From positions 1 through 64,000 of the forward strand of contig CAYWGH010000021.1 of the NCBI GenBank assembly GCA_964457925.1: a stretch of DNA of 64,000 nt, in the 5' to 3' direction. Shown in pieces: positions 34,002 through 44,300 of the stretch (its first letter is position 1; the number at the start of each line of letters is the position of its first letter). A program made the translations under genes and the position numbers. The notes beneath the pieces are model-generated. The model was not told where the DNA came from. It did not search any database and worked only from the letters and a program-made list of their open reading frames with translations. This stretch comes from Coneutiohabitans sp964457925 (GTDB lineage: Bacteria > Zhuqueibacterota > Zhuqueibacteria > Zhuqueibacterales > Zhuqueibacteraceae).

Positions 34002-37000
34002 TTACTTCAACAGCGTCATGCGGTTCGTTTTCTTAAAATTGCCGAATTCCAGCGAGTAGATGTACACGCCGGTGGCAACGCGGAGACCCGCGTCGTTCTT
34101 GCCGTCCCAGATGACTTTCTGGCGGCCGGCGCTTTGCAGCTCGTCCTTCACCAGCGTGCGCACCACCTGGCCCATCATGTTGTAGATGCGCACCGAGACT
34201 TTCTTGTTCAGGGGCAGCACGTACTCGATCGTGGTTTCGGGATTGAACGGGTTGGGATAATTCTGTTCCAGAACATAATCTTCGGGCGTGATGAACGTCA
34301 CCTCGTGTTGCGCGACGCCGACATCGGGGCCGACGAACTCGAAGCGCATGACGGCCCAGCTTTTGTCGTTCACGATTCGGGTAATGACGGTATCGTACTT
34401 GCTGGCGGCAACATTCCACGTCAAATTCGTGGTGGTCACGCTGTCCTGGTTGCCCTGAAAGCTGACGAGCAGCTCATAGTTGCCGTCGTTGTCGAAATCG
34501 ATGCCGTTGCCCTGAAAATGCGCCTGTACCTTTGAAGCGAACGCCGCGGTATTCAGCGAAGTGGTGGTGATAACGCCCAGCGAATCTTTCACAACGATGT
34601 TGCGCTGAACGTCAGGTTCACCAGTGTAAATCACACTCGTCGTGTAATCTGCCGGGTTGCGCGGATTGGTGCCGGTCAATTCCGCGCTCACAATCGTGCG
34701 CGGAAAAGTGGAGCCGGATAAAATATTGAGCCGGCCGTTTTTATCGACATCAAAAATGCTCGCAGCAAAAAGCCCGGCTGCGGCGCCGAATCTTGGAACG
34801 ACATTGACAACGTGCGTGCCATCGATCGAGAGCACATCATCTCCGGGATTGTAATCAATCACATAAAGATCGCCGGAGTTATAGTTGGGAAAATACACCT
34901 CATCATTTCCGTCACCGTCAATATCCGCAGCGTCGCCGCCGAAAATGGCATGTTGATCGACTGGAGCCGTGGCTTGGAAAAATCGCGTGGGCGAGGCTGG
35001 GTCGGGCGCTTGATAAGAATCCGGCCCGAGCACGGCGACATTATAAAAGTTGAAGAAGTTGAACGTGTGATTGACGACCTCAAAATTGCCGTCACCATTT
35101 AAATCCGCAGGAACCGCGTGATACGGCGAGCCGCCGCCATAATTTGCGCGATCAACAAAAAACTCGCTCTTCCACGTTTCAAAAGAACCAGCGGAGTTGT
35201 GCTCAATGTCGCCATCCACTGAGGTTACCAACAAACCGCGCTTGCCTGTAGTAGGCGTGCGGATAGAAAGCAAGATTTCCTGTTTGCCGTCTTTGTCAAC
35301 GTCAAGGACATAGGGAATGCCATCGTGCGCGGCAGTAAATCCGCTGAGAGTGGTGCCGCAGCAGGTATCCACTTCCGTGTTGATCACGGAAGAATACTGC
35401 GTTCCGAAATTGTCGCTGCCGACGACGCCGTCCCATTCATAAACGTACCATCCTGAAGGTTGTGAGGCCAACGGGAAAATGATTTCCGGTTTGTTATCAC
35501 CATCCAAATCGCCGATCGTGACCACACGAGGATTCAACGCATTGCGATTTCTGCCCGCGGCCGTGTCGGGCGGCGACATCCAGACCATATCAAAAGCATC
35601 GCTTTGACTATCGTATTCGAATAGCCGCACAGCACGCCCCGAATAGTCGGTCAGAATCAGTTCCTTATTTCCATCTTGATCGAGATCGAACCCGCCAATG
35701 ACGGTGCGGCTGTTGCCGGAGAAATCTCGGGCATACAAAGCATCCACATCTTTGTGCGCAATTGCATTTTTAAATTCCCACCCCTCCGCCAGTTTCTCCG
35801 CCGTATTCGGGTCATATTCCAATATCAAAATCAACGGCTGGCTGGGATCGTCGGCGTAGCGGTTGGTAACCACCACTTCGCGCAAACCGTCGCCGTCGAG
35901 ATCGACGGGGGATATGCGCAGCGGATACCAATAATCGGTGGGCGCGCCCACGCTGCTCAAAATCTCGGTCCATTCATAGCTGCTGGAATCCGCCGGGGAG
36001 CCGATGCCGAGGTATTCCACGCGGTAAACTTTTTCGCGATTGCCTCCGGCGATAATGATGTCGAAACGCCCGTCGCGGTCGATGTCGCCCAAATCCGCGC
36101 CGCGCGAAAAACTGTTGGGATCGAATTTGCCGACACGCTTGAAATTCGCGCCCGTGAGCGTGGCCACGTCCGTCACGTTATCAAGGTAATAGAGCACGCC
36201 ATCGGTCATGGGGAACCATGCTTCAAGCGCCGCGTCCGCGTCAACGTTGGCAAAGAGCAGTTTGTGGCGATTGAACGAGCCGGGGTCACTCACCGGAAAA
36301 AGCTCGTTGAGATCGACTTGCAGCGCATACGCATCCGGGCCCGTGGCTTCAAAAATGGTGAGGCTGAAATTGTCCCAGGTATTGAACCAAATTTCGCGCA
36401 GACCATCGCCATCGAAATCGGCCACTTCAACATCATAAGGGCCGCCGCCGCCGAGCAAATCTTCGCCCGCGGAAAATTCCACTGCGAAAGAGGCGAAATC
36501 ATCAAAAGTCGCGCTGGTCATCTCCACGACCAGAAGCTCGCGTCGGCCGGCGGTGCGCGATTGCACGATGATCTCGATATTGCCGTCGCCGTCCACGTCG
36601 TCGAGCTTCAAGCCGGAGGGGCGAAAATCCAAAACCGGGTCTTTGCCGAAATCGTAAGCCAGAGTCGGGCTTGCCGGAAAAGCGCCGGTATCGTCTTGCT
36701 CAAAAATAAAAAGTTTGTTGGCGCTGGGCGGCCGGGTCGGCACGCCGAAGTAGATTTCCCATTTGCCGTCTTTGTCAATGTCGCCATAAGTCACCGCCGG
36801 GAAGGAGTTGGTGGCTTCCGGCATGGTGTAATGCCACACGTGCGTGTAGGAGTCGTTGCCCGAGGTTTCATAGAGATACAAGTCGAGAAAGCCCGGATCG
36901 GGCCCGCCGGGTGAAAGCGTTTCATCGGTGGCGAATAAAATTTCGCGGCGGCCGTCGCGGTCGAAATCCATTCCCACTTCAACCTTGCTGCTGCCGAAGT

Positions 37001-37160
37001 ATTGCACATCTCTAAAATTGCCGTCCGTGCGCGGGTTCAACGCCCACGAAACCTTGAAACCCGGGCCGGTGTTGTATTGCGCTTGCGCCGGCGGCGCCAG
37101 CAAGCCGGCAATCAACACCGCCAACATGGCGCATGCAAAAAATTTTACCACTTTACCCAT
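34002..37160 (-). CDS. Secreted FG-GAP/VCBS repeat protein with type IX sorting domain
   Basis: A 1052-residue exported protein with a signal peptide (KFFACAMLAVLIAGLLAPPAQA). At least ten repeats carry calcium-binding DxDxDG loops (DFDRDGRREI, DIDKDGKWEI, DVDGDGNIEI, DFDGDGLREI, DIDRDGRFDI, DLDQDGNKEL, DLDGDNKPEI, DVDKDGKQEI, DIDGDGNDEV), the FG-GAP type that builds an integrin-like propeller. The C-terminus has YVLEQNYPNPFNPETTIEYV and GVYIYSLEFGNFKKTNRM, a classic type IX sorting domain. GGAGGTACGCG precedes the ATG. It is probably cell-surface or released; binding partner unknown. Confidence 0.87.
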   Translation of the reverse strand: MGKVVKFFACAMLAVLIAGLLAPPAQAQYNTGPGFKVSWALNPRTDGNFRDVQYFGSSKVEVGMDFDRDGRREILFATDETLSPGGPDPGFLDLYLYETSGNDSYTHVWHYTMPEATNSFPAVTYGDIDKDGKWEIYFGVPTRPPSANKLFIFEQDDTGAFPASPTLAYDFGKDPVLDFRPSGLKLDDVDGDGNIEIIVQSRTAGRRELLVVEMTSATFDDFASFAVEFSAGEDLLGGGGPYDVEVADFDGDGLREIWFNTWDNFSLTIFEATGPDAYALQVDLNELFPVSDPGSFNRHKLLFANVDADAALEAWFPMTDGVLYYLDNVTDVATLTGANFKRVGKFDPNSFSRGADLGDIDRDGRFDIIIAGGNREKVYRVEYLGIGSPADSSSYEWTEILSSVGAPTDYWYPLRISPVDLDGDGLREVVVTNRYADDPSQPLILILEYDPNTAEKLAEGWEFKNAIAHKDVDALYARDFSGNSRTVIGGFDLDQDGNKELILTDYSGRAVRLFEYDSQSDAFDMVWMSPPDTAAGRNRNALNPRVVTIGDLDGDNKPEIIFPLASQPSGWYVYEWDGVVGSDNFGTQYSSVINTEVDTCCGTTLSGFTAAHDGIPYVLDVDKDGKQEILLSIRTPTTGKRGLLVTSVDGDIEHNSAGSFETWKSEFFVDRANYGGGSPYHAVPADLNGDGNFEVVNHTFNFFNFYNVAVLGPDSYQAPDPASPTRFFQATAPVDQHAIFGGDAADIDGDGNDEVYFPNYNSGDLYVIDYNPGDDVLSIDGTHVVNVVPRFGAAAGLFAASIFDVDKNGRLNILSGSTFPRTIVSAELTGTNPRNPADYTTSVIYTGEPDVQRNIVVKDSLGVITTTSLNTAAFASKVQAHFQGNGIDFDNDGNYELLVSFQGNQDSVTTTNLTWNVAASKYDTVITRIVNDKSWAVMRFEFVGPDVGVAQHEVTFITPEDYVLEQNYPNPFNPETTIEYVLPLNKKVSVRIYNMMGQVVRTLVKDELQSAGRQKVIWDGKNDAGLRVATGVYIYSLEFGNFKKTNRMTLLK

Positions 37161-37694
37161 CGCGTACCTCCATAGAGAGTTGTTGGAACAACGAACTATT
37201 GTGGATTGAACTTATGGTAAAAGGCAATAGCCGGTGATGCCGTTAAACGGAGGGAGTGATCTACCAGGGGTAAGCGCGCTGACAATCTCGAACAGCTCGA
37301 GAAGGAGAGAGTGTATCGCGTGTGCATGCAGGTGGTGTAGACCTTTCGCTTTGCGGTTGTGTTGACCTCAGAGGATTGGTTCGAACTCCTGCTCGATGAA
37401 ACAGGTCCCTTCCTGGGGAAGTGCGTGCGGGATTTCGTGTCATCATGCCATCCGGCGCGCCTGTGCGCTCATCAAGATTCGCGTCAATCGATGAGCGAAT
37501 GTGGAAGACCAATATAAAAGCTTTTGACCTGCCTGTCAAGTCCTTTTAGCCCGTGCGAAGATATCCGCAGAATTTGAGGTGCGCCAAACAAGGGTGAAAT
37601 CAAGAATTTTCTTGGTTTAAAATGCATTGGCAATGATGCCATAACAACATAAGCTTGCGAACCTTCAACCAAATACAAAAGCTCACCGCTCGAC

Positions 37695-37763
37695 GAAACC
37701 GCGAATAGACGCCAATAAACGCGAATTTTAAAATAGCGAATATTCGCGTTCGTTCGCGGTTTC
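37695..37763. repeat. 69-bp inverted repeat GAAACCGCGAA...TTCGCGGTTTC
   Basis: The left arm GAAACCGCGAATAGACGCCA with AACGCGAAT pairs with the right arm ATTCGCGTTCGTTCGCGGTT with TC, around an AT-rich centre (TTAAAATAGCGAA). It forms a near-complete cruciform. One copy is seen in the window. Confidence 0.65.
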
Positions 37764-37902
37764 AAAAATGAGTCAGCATACAAATTAAGGTAGCAGAGAT
37801 TGGCTTGCCGCAGCCTGAGCCTGTCGAAGGCTACCCGGACTTTATTCTTGAAGCGCGCAAGGCGAATGCTTATCTTGTCCAAAAATAAAACCGGAAAAAT
37901 AC

Positions 37903-37996
37903 ACCCCTCTTCGCCTTGTCATCCAAAGATCTTGTGAAGTTACAGGCAGATTGCCGAGGACTTCACAAGATTCGTCTGAATGACACTTCGAAGGGG
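37903..37996. repeat. Inverted repeat GTCATCC..GATCTTGTGAAGT
   Basis: The arm GTCATCCAAAGATCTTGTGA is inverted as TCACAAGATTCGTCTGAATG; outside it CCCCTCTTCG faces CGAAGGGG. The related word CTTCACAAGATTCCTTCAGC occurs in the inverted repeat at 61520-61619. It appears to be a dispersed non-coding element. Confidence 0.6.
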
Positions 37997-38093
37997 CCGC
38001 TTCTAAAAAATAAGGCGCCAGCGTATTCGAATTCATGCTGCCATTTCATCGTTGCCAAACACTGGTGTATTACCAAATTTTTCTGACGCCCTT

Positions 38094-39575
38094 ATGACCC
38101 CGCAAGAGGTTTTAAAAAAATACTTCGGCTACACTGTCTTCCGCGGCCAGCAGGAGGAAATCATCGCGCATGTTTTGCAAAAGCGGCATGCGCTGGTGAT
38201 CATGCCCACCGGCATGGGCAAATCGCTGTGCTATCAAATTCCGGCTTTAATCAATGAAGGATTGACGCTGGTCATTTCGCCGTTGATTGCGTTGATGAAA
38301 GATCAAGTCGACGTGTTGGTGAGCAAGGGCGTCGCAGCGGCTTATATCAATTCTTCCCTGGGGCGCGCGGAACGCGAAGCGCGCTACGCCGCGGTGGCAG
38401 AGGGCGCGTATCGTTTGCTCTACGTCACGCCCGAGCGGTTTCGCAAGCCGGAATTCGTCGAGTTGATTCGCCAGCGCCGCGTGGATTTGCTGGCGATTGA
38501 TGAGGCGCACTGCATCAGCCAATGGGGCCATGATTTTCGCCCGGATTACACCCGCATGCGCGAGATTCGCGGCTTGCTCAACCATCCCACCAGCCTCGCT
38601 CTGACAGCAACGGCCACCCCCGAGGTGCAGGGCGACATCGTCAAGCAGCTCGGCCTCAAGGCTGCTGAGATCAAACTCTTTCACGAAGGCATTGCGCGGC
38701 CGAATCTGCATCTGGCGGTGACGGAAGTTTGGGGGCAGGAACAAAAATTGGAACAGATCATCAACCTGCGACAACGCCAGCGCGGCAACGGAATTGTCTA
38801 CTTTGCGCTCATCAAAACCCTGCAAGCCTTCAGTGAACAACTGAATTCGAAAGGCGTGCGCCATCTGCGCTATCACGGCGATTTGGAGACAGCCGAGCGC
38901 AAGCGCGTGCAGAATCAATTCATGCAGGGCGAGGGCAATCTGGTGCTGGCGACCAATGCCTTTGGCATGGGAATCGACAAGGATAACATCCGGTTCGTGT
39001 TGCATGCCGAAGTGCCCGGCTCGCTGGAGGCGTATTATCAGGAAATCGGGCGCGCGGGCCGCGACGGCGAACATGCCGAGTGTGTCTTGCTTTATGATGA
39101 GCAGGATTTGTTGATTCAAATGGATTTCATTCGATGGAACAATCCCGATGCGGCGTTTTATGACCGGGTTTATCATTACTTGCTCGACGACGCCGATAAA
39201 GTCAACGCCTACGGCCTGGAGGGTTTGAAGGAAAAACTGCATTTCAAGAACAAACATGATTTTCGCCTGGAAACCGCGCTCGGCATGCTCGATCGTTACG
39301 GCGTCACTGAGGGCGCGCTTGAAACAAATAGCTTGGTGGTTATGGGCGAGTTGCCGCCCCGGCTCAGCACGCAAGCGGAGCTTGACGACAAGCTCAAACG
39401 CGAGCAGAAAAAACTCTATGCGCTGGTGCAATATGCCAAAGCGGAAAGCTGCCGCAAGGCGTTCATTCATGATTATTTCGGCCTGTCGCATGCGGCCAAC
39501 TGCGGCTCGTGTGATTGGTGTTTGAGGCGGGAGACTGGTGGTCGGGAGCAGGTGTTGGTAGGTGGTGGGTGGTAG
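38094..39575 (+). CDS. recQ: ATP-dependent DNA helicase RecQ (short form)
   Basis: A 3'-5' DNA helicase acting at stalled forks and in recombination. It has RecQ motif 0 (FGYTVFRGQQEEII), Walker A MPTGMGKSLCYQIP, DEAH (LLAIDEAHCISQWGHDFRPDY), LALTATAT, motif V TNAFGMGIDKDNIRFV and motif VI YYQEIGRAGRDG. A zinc-binding region follows with Cys in ESCRKAF and HAANCGSCDWC. The 493-residue protein stops right after it; there is no winged-helix extension of usual length and no HRDC domain. The last residues (EQVLVGGGW) are encoded by a GGTAGGTGG repeat. ATG 38094 is preferred over an upstream one at 38052. Confidence 0.92.
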   Translation: MTPQEVLKKYFGYTVFRGQQEEIIAHVLQKRHALVIMPTGMGKSLCYQIPALINEGLTLVISPLIALMKDQVDVLVSKGVAAAYINSSLGRAEREARYAAVAEGAYRLLYVTPERFRKPEFVELIRQRRVDLLAIDEAHCISQWGHDFRPDYTRMREIRGLLNHPTSLALTATATPEVQGDIVKQLGLKAAEIKLFHEGIARPNLHLAVTEVWGQEQKLEQIINLRQRQRGNGIVYFALIKTLQAFSEQLNSKGVRHLRYHGDLETAERKRVQNQFMQGEGNLVLATNAFGMGIDKDNIRFVLHAEVPGSLEAYYQEIGRAGRDGEHAECVLLYDEQDLLIQMDFIRWNNPDAAFYDRVYHYLLDDADKVNAYGLEGLKEKLHFKNKHDFRLETALGMLDRYGVTEGALETNSLVVMGELPPRLSTQAELDDKLKREQKKLYALVQYAKAESCRKAFIHDYFGLSHAANCGSCDWCLRRETGGREQVLVGGGW

Positions 39576-39621
39576 ATGGTAGATGGTAGATGGATGCTGG
39601 TAACCAGAAACCAGCATCCAC
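39551..39621. repeat. GGTAGATGG tandem repeat plus hairpin at the recQ end
   Basis: Units of GGTAGGTGG/GGTAGATGGTAGATGG run from inside the last recQ codons into the gap. They lead to a perfect hairpin TGGATGCTGGT-AACCAGAA-ACCAGCATCCA. The recQ stop codon TAG is itself part of the repeat. The hairpin may end both recQ and the converging minus-strand gene. Confidence 0.6.
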
Positions 39622-39651
39622 CTTCATTTCTTATGCAGTGCTGCTCTACGC

Positions 39652-40362
39652 TCAATTTCTGCGATCTTCGCGCGTCTCGCGCCGATCTTCCCGCAATTCT
39701 TTCTTGTCTTCCACGACCTCACGCATGCCAAGCTTGATCTCTTCACGCGAGAGGGCGAGATATTCTTCCAACAAGCTGCGTTGCCGAGCTTCCAAAGCCT
39801 TGTCGCCCAGTTCGCCTGCAGCATCCATCTGTTTTTGCAATCCCACTAAATCAGCGGCAATGGCTTTTTTGCGATTGAAAATTTCTTCAGCCTTGCGGGC
39901 GTCAGCGGCGTCGTCGCGCGCATCGCGGCGATCATCGCGGCGATCGTGCCGGTCGTCGCGTAACTGGCGCGCCGAACCGTCGCCGTCGTGGCGTTCGCGC
40001 TGCACTTCACGGCGCGAGCTGCGCAGCTCCGCCGCAGATTGTCTCTGTTCTTTATCCGCTTGCTGCACTTGCACCCGGGTTTCTTTCAAATCTTGCCGCA
40101 AGGCCAGCGCAATTTTTTGCTCAACGACTTTGGCTTCCGCTTCGTTACCGCTTTTGCGCAAGTCATCCCACTGCATGATGAGATCAGAGAGACGATTGAG
40201 ATCGTGACGATCATCGGCGACGCCGGCGCGGGCTGCGACGATTCCTTTCTTATCATCATGCCGTTCTTTGGCATTGCGCACTTGTTGCGCATGCGACGTT
40301 GTGAAAACAACTCCGGCGAGACTAACCGACACGGCCACAACTAACATCGCTTTACTTTTCAT
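39652..40362 (-). CDS. Exported coiled-coil protein with Arg/Asp-rich repeats
   Basis: A 236-residue protein not assigned to a family. It has a signal peptide (MKSKAMLVVAVSVSLAGVVF to about residue 25). The rest is predicted almost wholly helical and highly charged: an ALRQDLKETRVQVQQADKEQ coiled coil, a central block RDDRHDRRDDRRDARDDAAD, a second helix around KAIAADLVGLQKQMDAAGEL and a tail EDKKELREDRRETREDRRN. GGAGGATGT precedes the ATG at 40362, so it is very likely expressed. A periplasmic or surface structural role is possible, but this is a guess from composition. Confidence 0.7.
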   Translation of the reverse strand: MKSKAMLVVAVSVSLAGVVFTTSHAQQVRNAKERHDDKKGIVAARAGVADDRHDLNRLSDLIMQWDDLRKSGNEAEAKVVEQKIALALRQDLKETRVQVQQADKEQRQSAAELRSSRREVQRERHDGDGSARQLRDDRHDRRDDRRDARDDAADARKAEEIFNRKKAIAADLVGLQKQMDAAGELGDKALEARQRSLLEEYLALSREEIKLGMREVVEDKKELREDRRETREDRRN

Positions 40363-41372
40363 ACATCCTCCATAAAATTTTTAGCCTGGTGTGACTTGAA
40401 CAATAACCATTTGCAAACCCAACTTTCCATAAAACTGGCCGGTCAGTAGCCAGTTTTTCAAATACGCTGAAAAAAATTAGCAATTGCTTGCCGCACATTT
40501 AAGCAATAATTCCGCCAATCGCAATATCCATTGTTTTTATAGTTTTTATCAAAACAAAGTCAACGTGAATGGACTGTCGTGTACAAAAACATGACAAAAT
40601 GCTGTACGCGATGGAACAGACTGGAAATCGGCGGTGAACAAAAAACCGCCCAAGCTTTGACAAGTCCAGATTATGCGGCAAGCCTAGCCTGCGCAACTTT
40701 GCCATAAGACGCTCTTGATAAATAGCGTCCATTCGAAAATGTTCCAACCTCGGATCAACCCAGGTTGGCAAAACTTCAAGCACCGTGGAAACTCTGAGGT
40801 TTTTAATGCACCGGCCAAGCTGTTGCAGGAACAATTTTATTAAAAACTGGCAATTTCGGACCGATACGAAATAAGATTTTTGACCACTGCTTGACACGGA
40901 TCTGCAGGGTTTCAATTTTTTGAAAGAAAAAATTTTGACCGAAGAAAAATCAGTGAAAATCCGTGCTCGTCTGCGGTTAAATAGAAAACGTTGAGGCCGG
41001 CGCAGCGCTGTTAACCTGTTCGCAAAATTCGAGCACGACCATCTTTCGCTATTTATTTCAACAGAATCTTGAGCCAACCGTTTCAGGCCTGCACAATGTT
41101 CCGCGTTGGCTCAGGCGGTTTGCTGCTTGTGCGTGAACTCTTCCGGTCCCGATTCTTCATGCGTCAGTGAAAGCGCCTATAATATCGTTGATATTTCTGA
41201 GCATTTTGCCCTTCAACTAAAAAGGCGCAATTGCAGAAGAACCAAAATCGCCTGGCTTGGCTTTTGCCCTCAGCCGCCGTTATTCCCCACCTCCCCTGCC
41301 GTTTGCGGCAATAACGTTTGACAATCGTTTCAAAGCTTTGGCCATGACACGTATTTGGAAAGGAAAAGGCGC
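40363..41372. other. 1-kb gap without a supported gene
   Basis: This holds the leader of the minus-strand coiled-coil gene, a hairpin AAAACTGGC/GCCAGTTTTT at 40431-40458, and words of the CACGGAT/ATCCGTG repeat type (about 40890-40985). A 192-codon minus frame (40499-41077) has no ribosome binding site or family motif and is not called. The 3' part leads into the invasin-like gene. Confidence 0.45.
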
Positions 41373-44300
41373 ATGCCGCGTTGTTTGCTGACTCTAACAC
41401 TCTTGTTCGTTCTAAAATATGCTTCATTCGCCCCGGCTCACGCTCAAGGCCACCCCTCCCCTCATATTGATTCCTTGCGCCAGGCGCTGCAACTGCCGGC
41501 GGCGGTACGCCTGCACTGGCCGGCGGGCCGCAACGGCGTAGATACCATCAGCGTGGTCGATGACTTCAATCGCGCCGAGATCGGCGATCACTGGACGCAC
41601 GACAAGCGCTACTGGAGAATCAAAGACGGCGAGTTGACACATACGCCGGAAGCGATTTACGGCTGGCGCTATTTAGCCCTCTTCAATCCAGTTTACAACA
41701 AGCCGGGGCGGCGATTGCACTCGGTGTCCTATCGCTGGGGGCAGCACGCAGATTCGATCGGCATCAAAGAGGGCGCACACGCGCTGATGATCGACACGCT
41801 TTCAACGACCGGCAGCGGCTACTGGCTGTGGCACCGCACCAATTATCACCAAGTCTGGTTGTGGATCGTGCGCTATGGCACGTGGGAATACACTTGGGGG
41901 CAGGGCAAGAGCGTCGACCAAAAGCCGGCAAATGTTCGCAATCCGGTCGCCGGCGACGTGGTGACGGCCGTCATTCGCCAGCGCAATGCTGCGAATTATT
42001 TTGATTATTTTGTGAATGATAGTCTCGATGCCACTTGTGCCGACAGCAGTAAAGAGTTCGGTCAATACGAAAACTGGTACGTGGGCGTGTTCATTCACGG
42101 CGAGAATCTGAACAATGCGGTGGATGATTTTACCGTGACCTGGCTGGAAAATGACAAGGTCGCTCCGGGCGCGGTGAGCGATCTGCGCGGCGCAGATAGT
42201 ACTTCTTCTTCGATCACGCTGGCTTGGTCGGCGCCGGGCGACAACAACTGGGATGGGCAGGCGCACCGTTATGACATTCGTTATTCGACCGAACCGATCA
42301 CGGCCAATAATTTTTCAGCAGCCGCTTCCGCGGCCGCGCCCGCGCCCAAACGCGCCGGTGAAGCACAAACTCTGGTAATCAACGGCTTGCAGATTTATCG
42401 AACCTACTACGTTGCGATGCGCGCTTATGATGAAGTCGGGCATGTGAGCGCGCTCTCAAACGTTCTCAAAATCCGCACAAAGGGCGACGGCATTGGGCAG
42501 CAGCTTACGTTAGACAGCGGTTGCGATCAAACCGGTGAAGTGGGCAGGCCGCTGGCGCAACCGCTGGTGGCGCAAGTAACCGATCGCTTCGGCGCGCCGG
42601 TGAGCGGTTTTGCCGTGCACTTTGCCGTGGTGAGCGGCCACGGCAATTTGCAAGGGGAGAGCACGCGCATCGTCACAACGGATGCCAACGGCCGCGCGCA
42701 GACGGCGTGGACGCTGGGCTCGTTACCGGGTCGTCATGAAGTTGAAATTCGCGCGAATGGCCTAAACGGCTCGCCGATTCGTTGCCAGGCCACGGCTAAA
42801 ATCGGCGCAGCCGCAACAATCACCCTCGTCAGCGGCAATGGCCAAATTGTGTCAGCCGGCAAAGCTTCTGCGCCCGTTGTTGTTCGCATCACGGATGCTC
42901 TGGGCAATCCCGTTGCCGATGAGCTGTTGAAATATACCATTGTTGCAGGCAGCGGATGGCTTGGCGGAAAAACAAAAGTTTTCGAAACAACAACAACAAA
43001 CGATGGCACGGCTGCGGCGTCATGCTTTGCCGGCGAAATTTATGGCGATACTACCAAACTAGAAATTCAAGCCGGCCAGAATCCGGCCTTGAAAGCGCGT
43101 TTCAATCTCATCACCGCAGCGCCGGATTCGCTGGCCGAAATCAGCGGGAATCATCAGACAGCGCAAGCCGGCACCACCTTGCCGGAGCCGCTCGTCGTGC
43201 GCGTGTTTGATGAGCAGGGCGCGCCGGCAAAAAACTTCGGCGTCACGTTTCGCGTGGTTGCGGGCGGCGGCAGTTTTGCCAATGACACCTCTCAAATTCG
43301 CATACTCACGGATAGCAGCGGTTATGCCGCGGCATTTTGGAGGCTCGGCCAGAATCTCAACAGCCAGCAAGCAAATGTCAAAGCTGAATTCAAAGGCAAA
43401 AAACTGCGCCAGTCGCCGATCAGCTACTTTGCGACAGCTACAGCCGCAACCATCAGTCCGACGCTTTCGCGCGTCACGGCCGCTCCCGGCGCGAATTTTC
43501 CAGCAGACAGCCTGGCCGAGGCCACGATTACCATCACCTTGCGCGATGAATTCGGCCAGCCGGTGGCCGGTAAGCAAGTACGCATTCAGGTTTCCGGCCG
43601 CGGCAATTTCATCACTCAACCAAGCGCGCCCACCAATGCCAATGGCAGAGCGACGGCAAAGTTGCGGTCAACGCGCGCCGAGACTAAAACCGTATCGGCC
43701 TATGTTGTTGAACCGGCGCTCAAACTCGCCGATAGCCTGCGCCTCACCTTCACGCCGCTGCCCGCAACGACGTTGGAAATTGCAGGCGGCAATAATCAAA
43801 GCGGCATCATCAATGAGCCGCTCAACAAGCCGGTGGTTGCGGTTTTGCGCGACAAGCTCGGCCATCCGCCAGCAGCAACCGAGGTGCAGTTTACGGTGGT
43901 TGCCGGCGGCGGCAGTCTGTTGAGCAACGCCACGGTTGTTTCCGACAGTAACGGTTTGGCGCAAGCGCTCTGGCGCATGGGCCCGAGCGTCGGCGTCAAC
44001 CGGCTGGAGGCGCGTGCGCCGAGTCTGGCATTGCCGGCGATCAGCTTTACAGCATTGGCGCTGGTGACCGGGGTGGCAGAGCATGCTTCCGGAAATTTGC
44101 CGCTGCAATTCACCTTGCGGCAAAATTCTCCCAACCCCTTTAATCCTGCAACAAACATTCAATTCGATTTGCCGGAGGCGGCGCACGTTCAGTTGGAGTT
44201 GTTTGATTTGAACGGGCGTTTGGTGAGAGTCTTGTTGGATGGTGAAAAGCCGGCTGGCACGCACTCCGTCGTATGGAATGGCCGCGATCATGCGCATCAG

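Larger units (their letters stand above)
37161..38093. other. 933-bp gap with two inverted repeats, no gene seen
   Basis: This gap between the divergent FG-GAP gene and recQ holds no frame with a ribosome binding site or family motif. It contains inverted repeats at 37695-37763 and 37903-37996, and the word GCCTGAGCCTGTCGAAGGCT near 37809, an imperfect palindrome. It must also hold the promoters of both flanking genes, which I could not place. Confidence 0.5.

Noticed and set aside
35676..36914. Plus-strand open frame of 412 codons opposite the FG-GAP protein
   Set aside because: Repeated DxDxDG codons on the true strand create a repetitive stop-free complement; no protein-like features are seen.
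38247..39617. Minus-strand open frame of 456 codons opposite recQ
   Set aside because: recQ motifs are complete on the plus strand, and the antisense frame has none.
40499..41077. Minus-strand frame of 192 codons in the gap before the invasin-like gene
   Set aside because: It has no ribosome binding site and an irregular composition, and part of it overlaps repeat words. A decayed transposase was considered but no motif was found.
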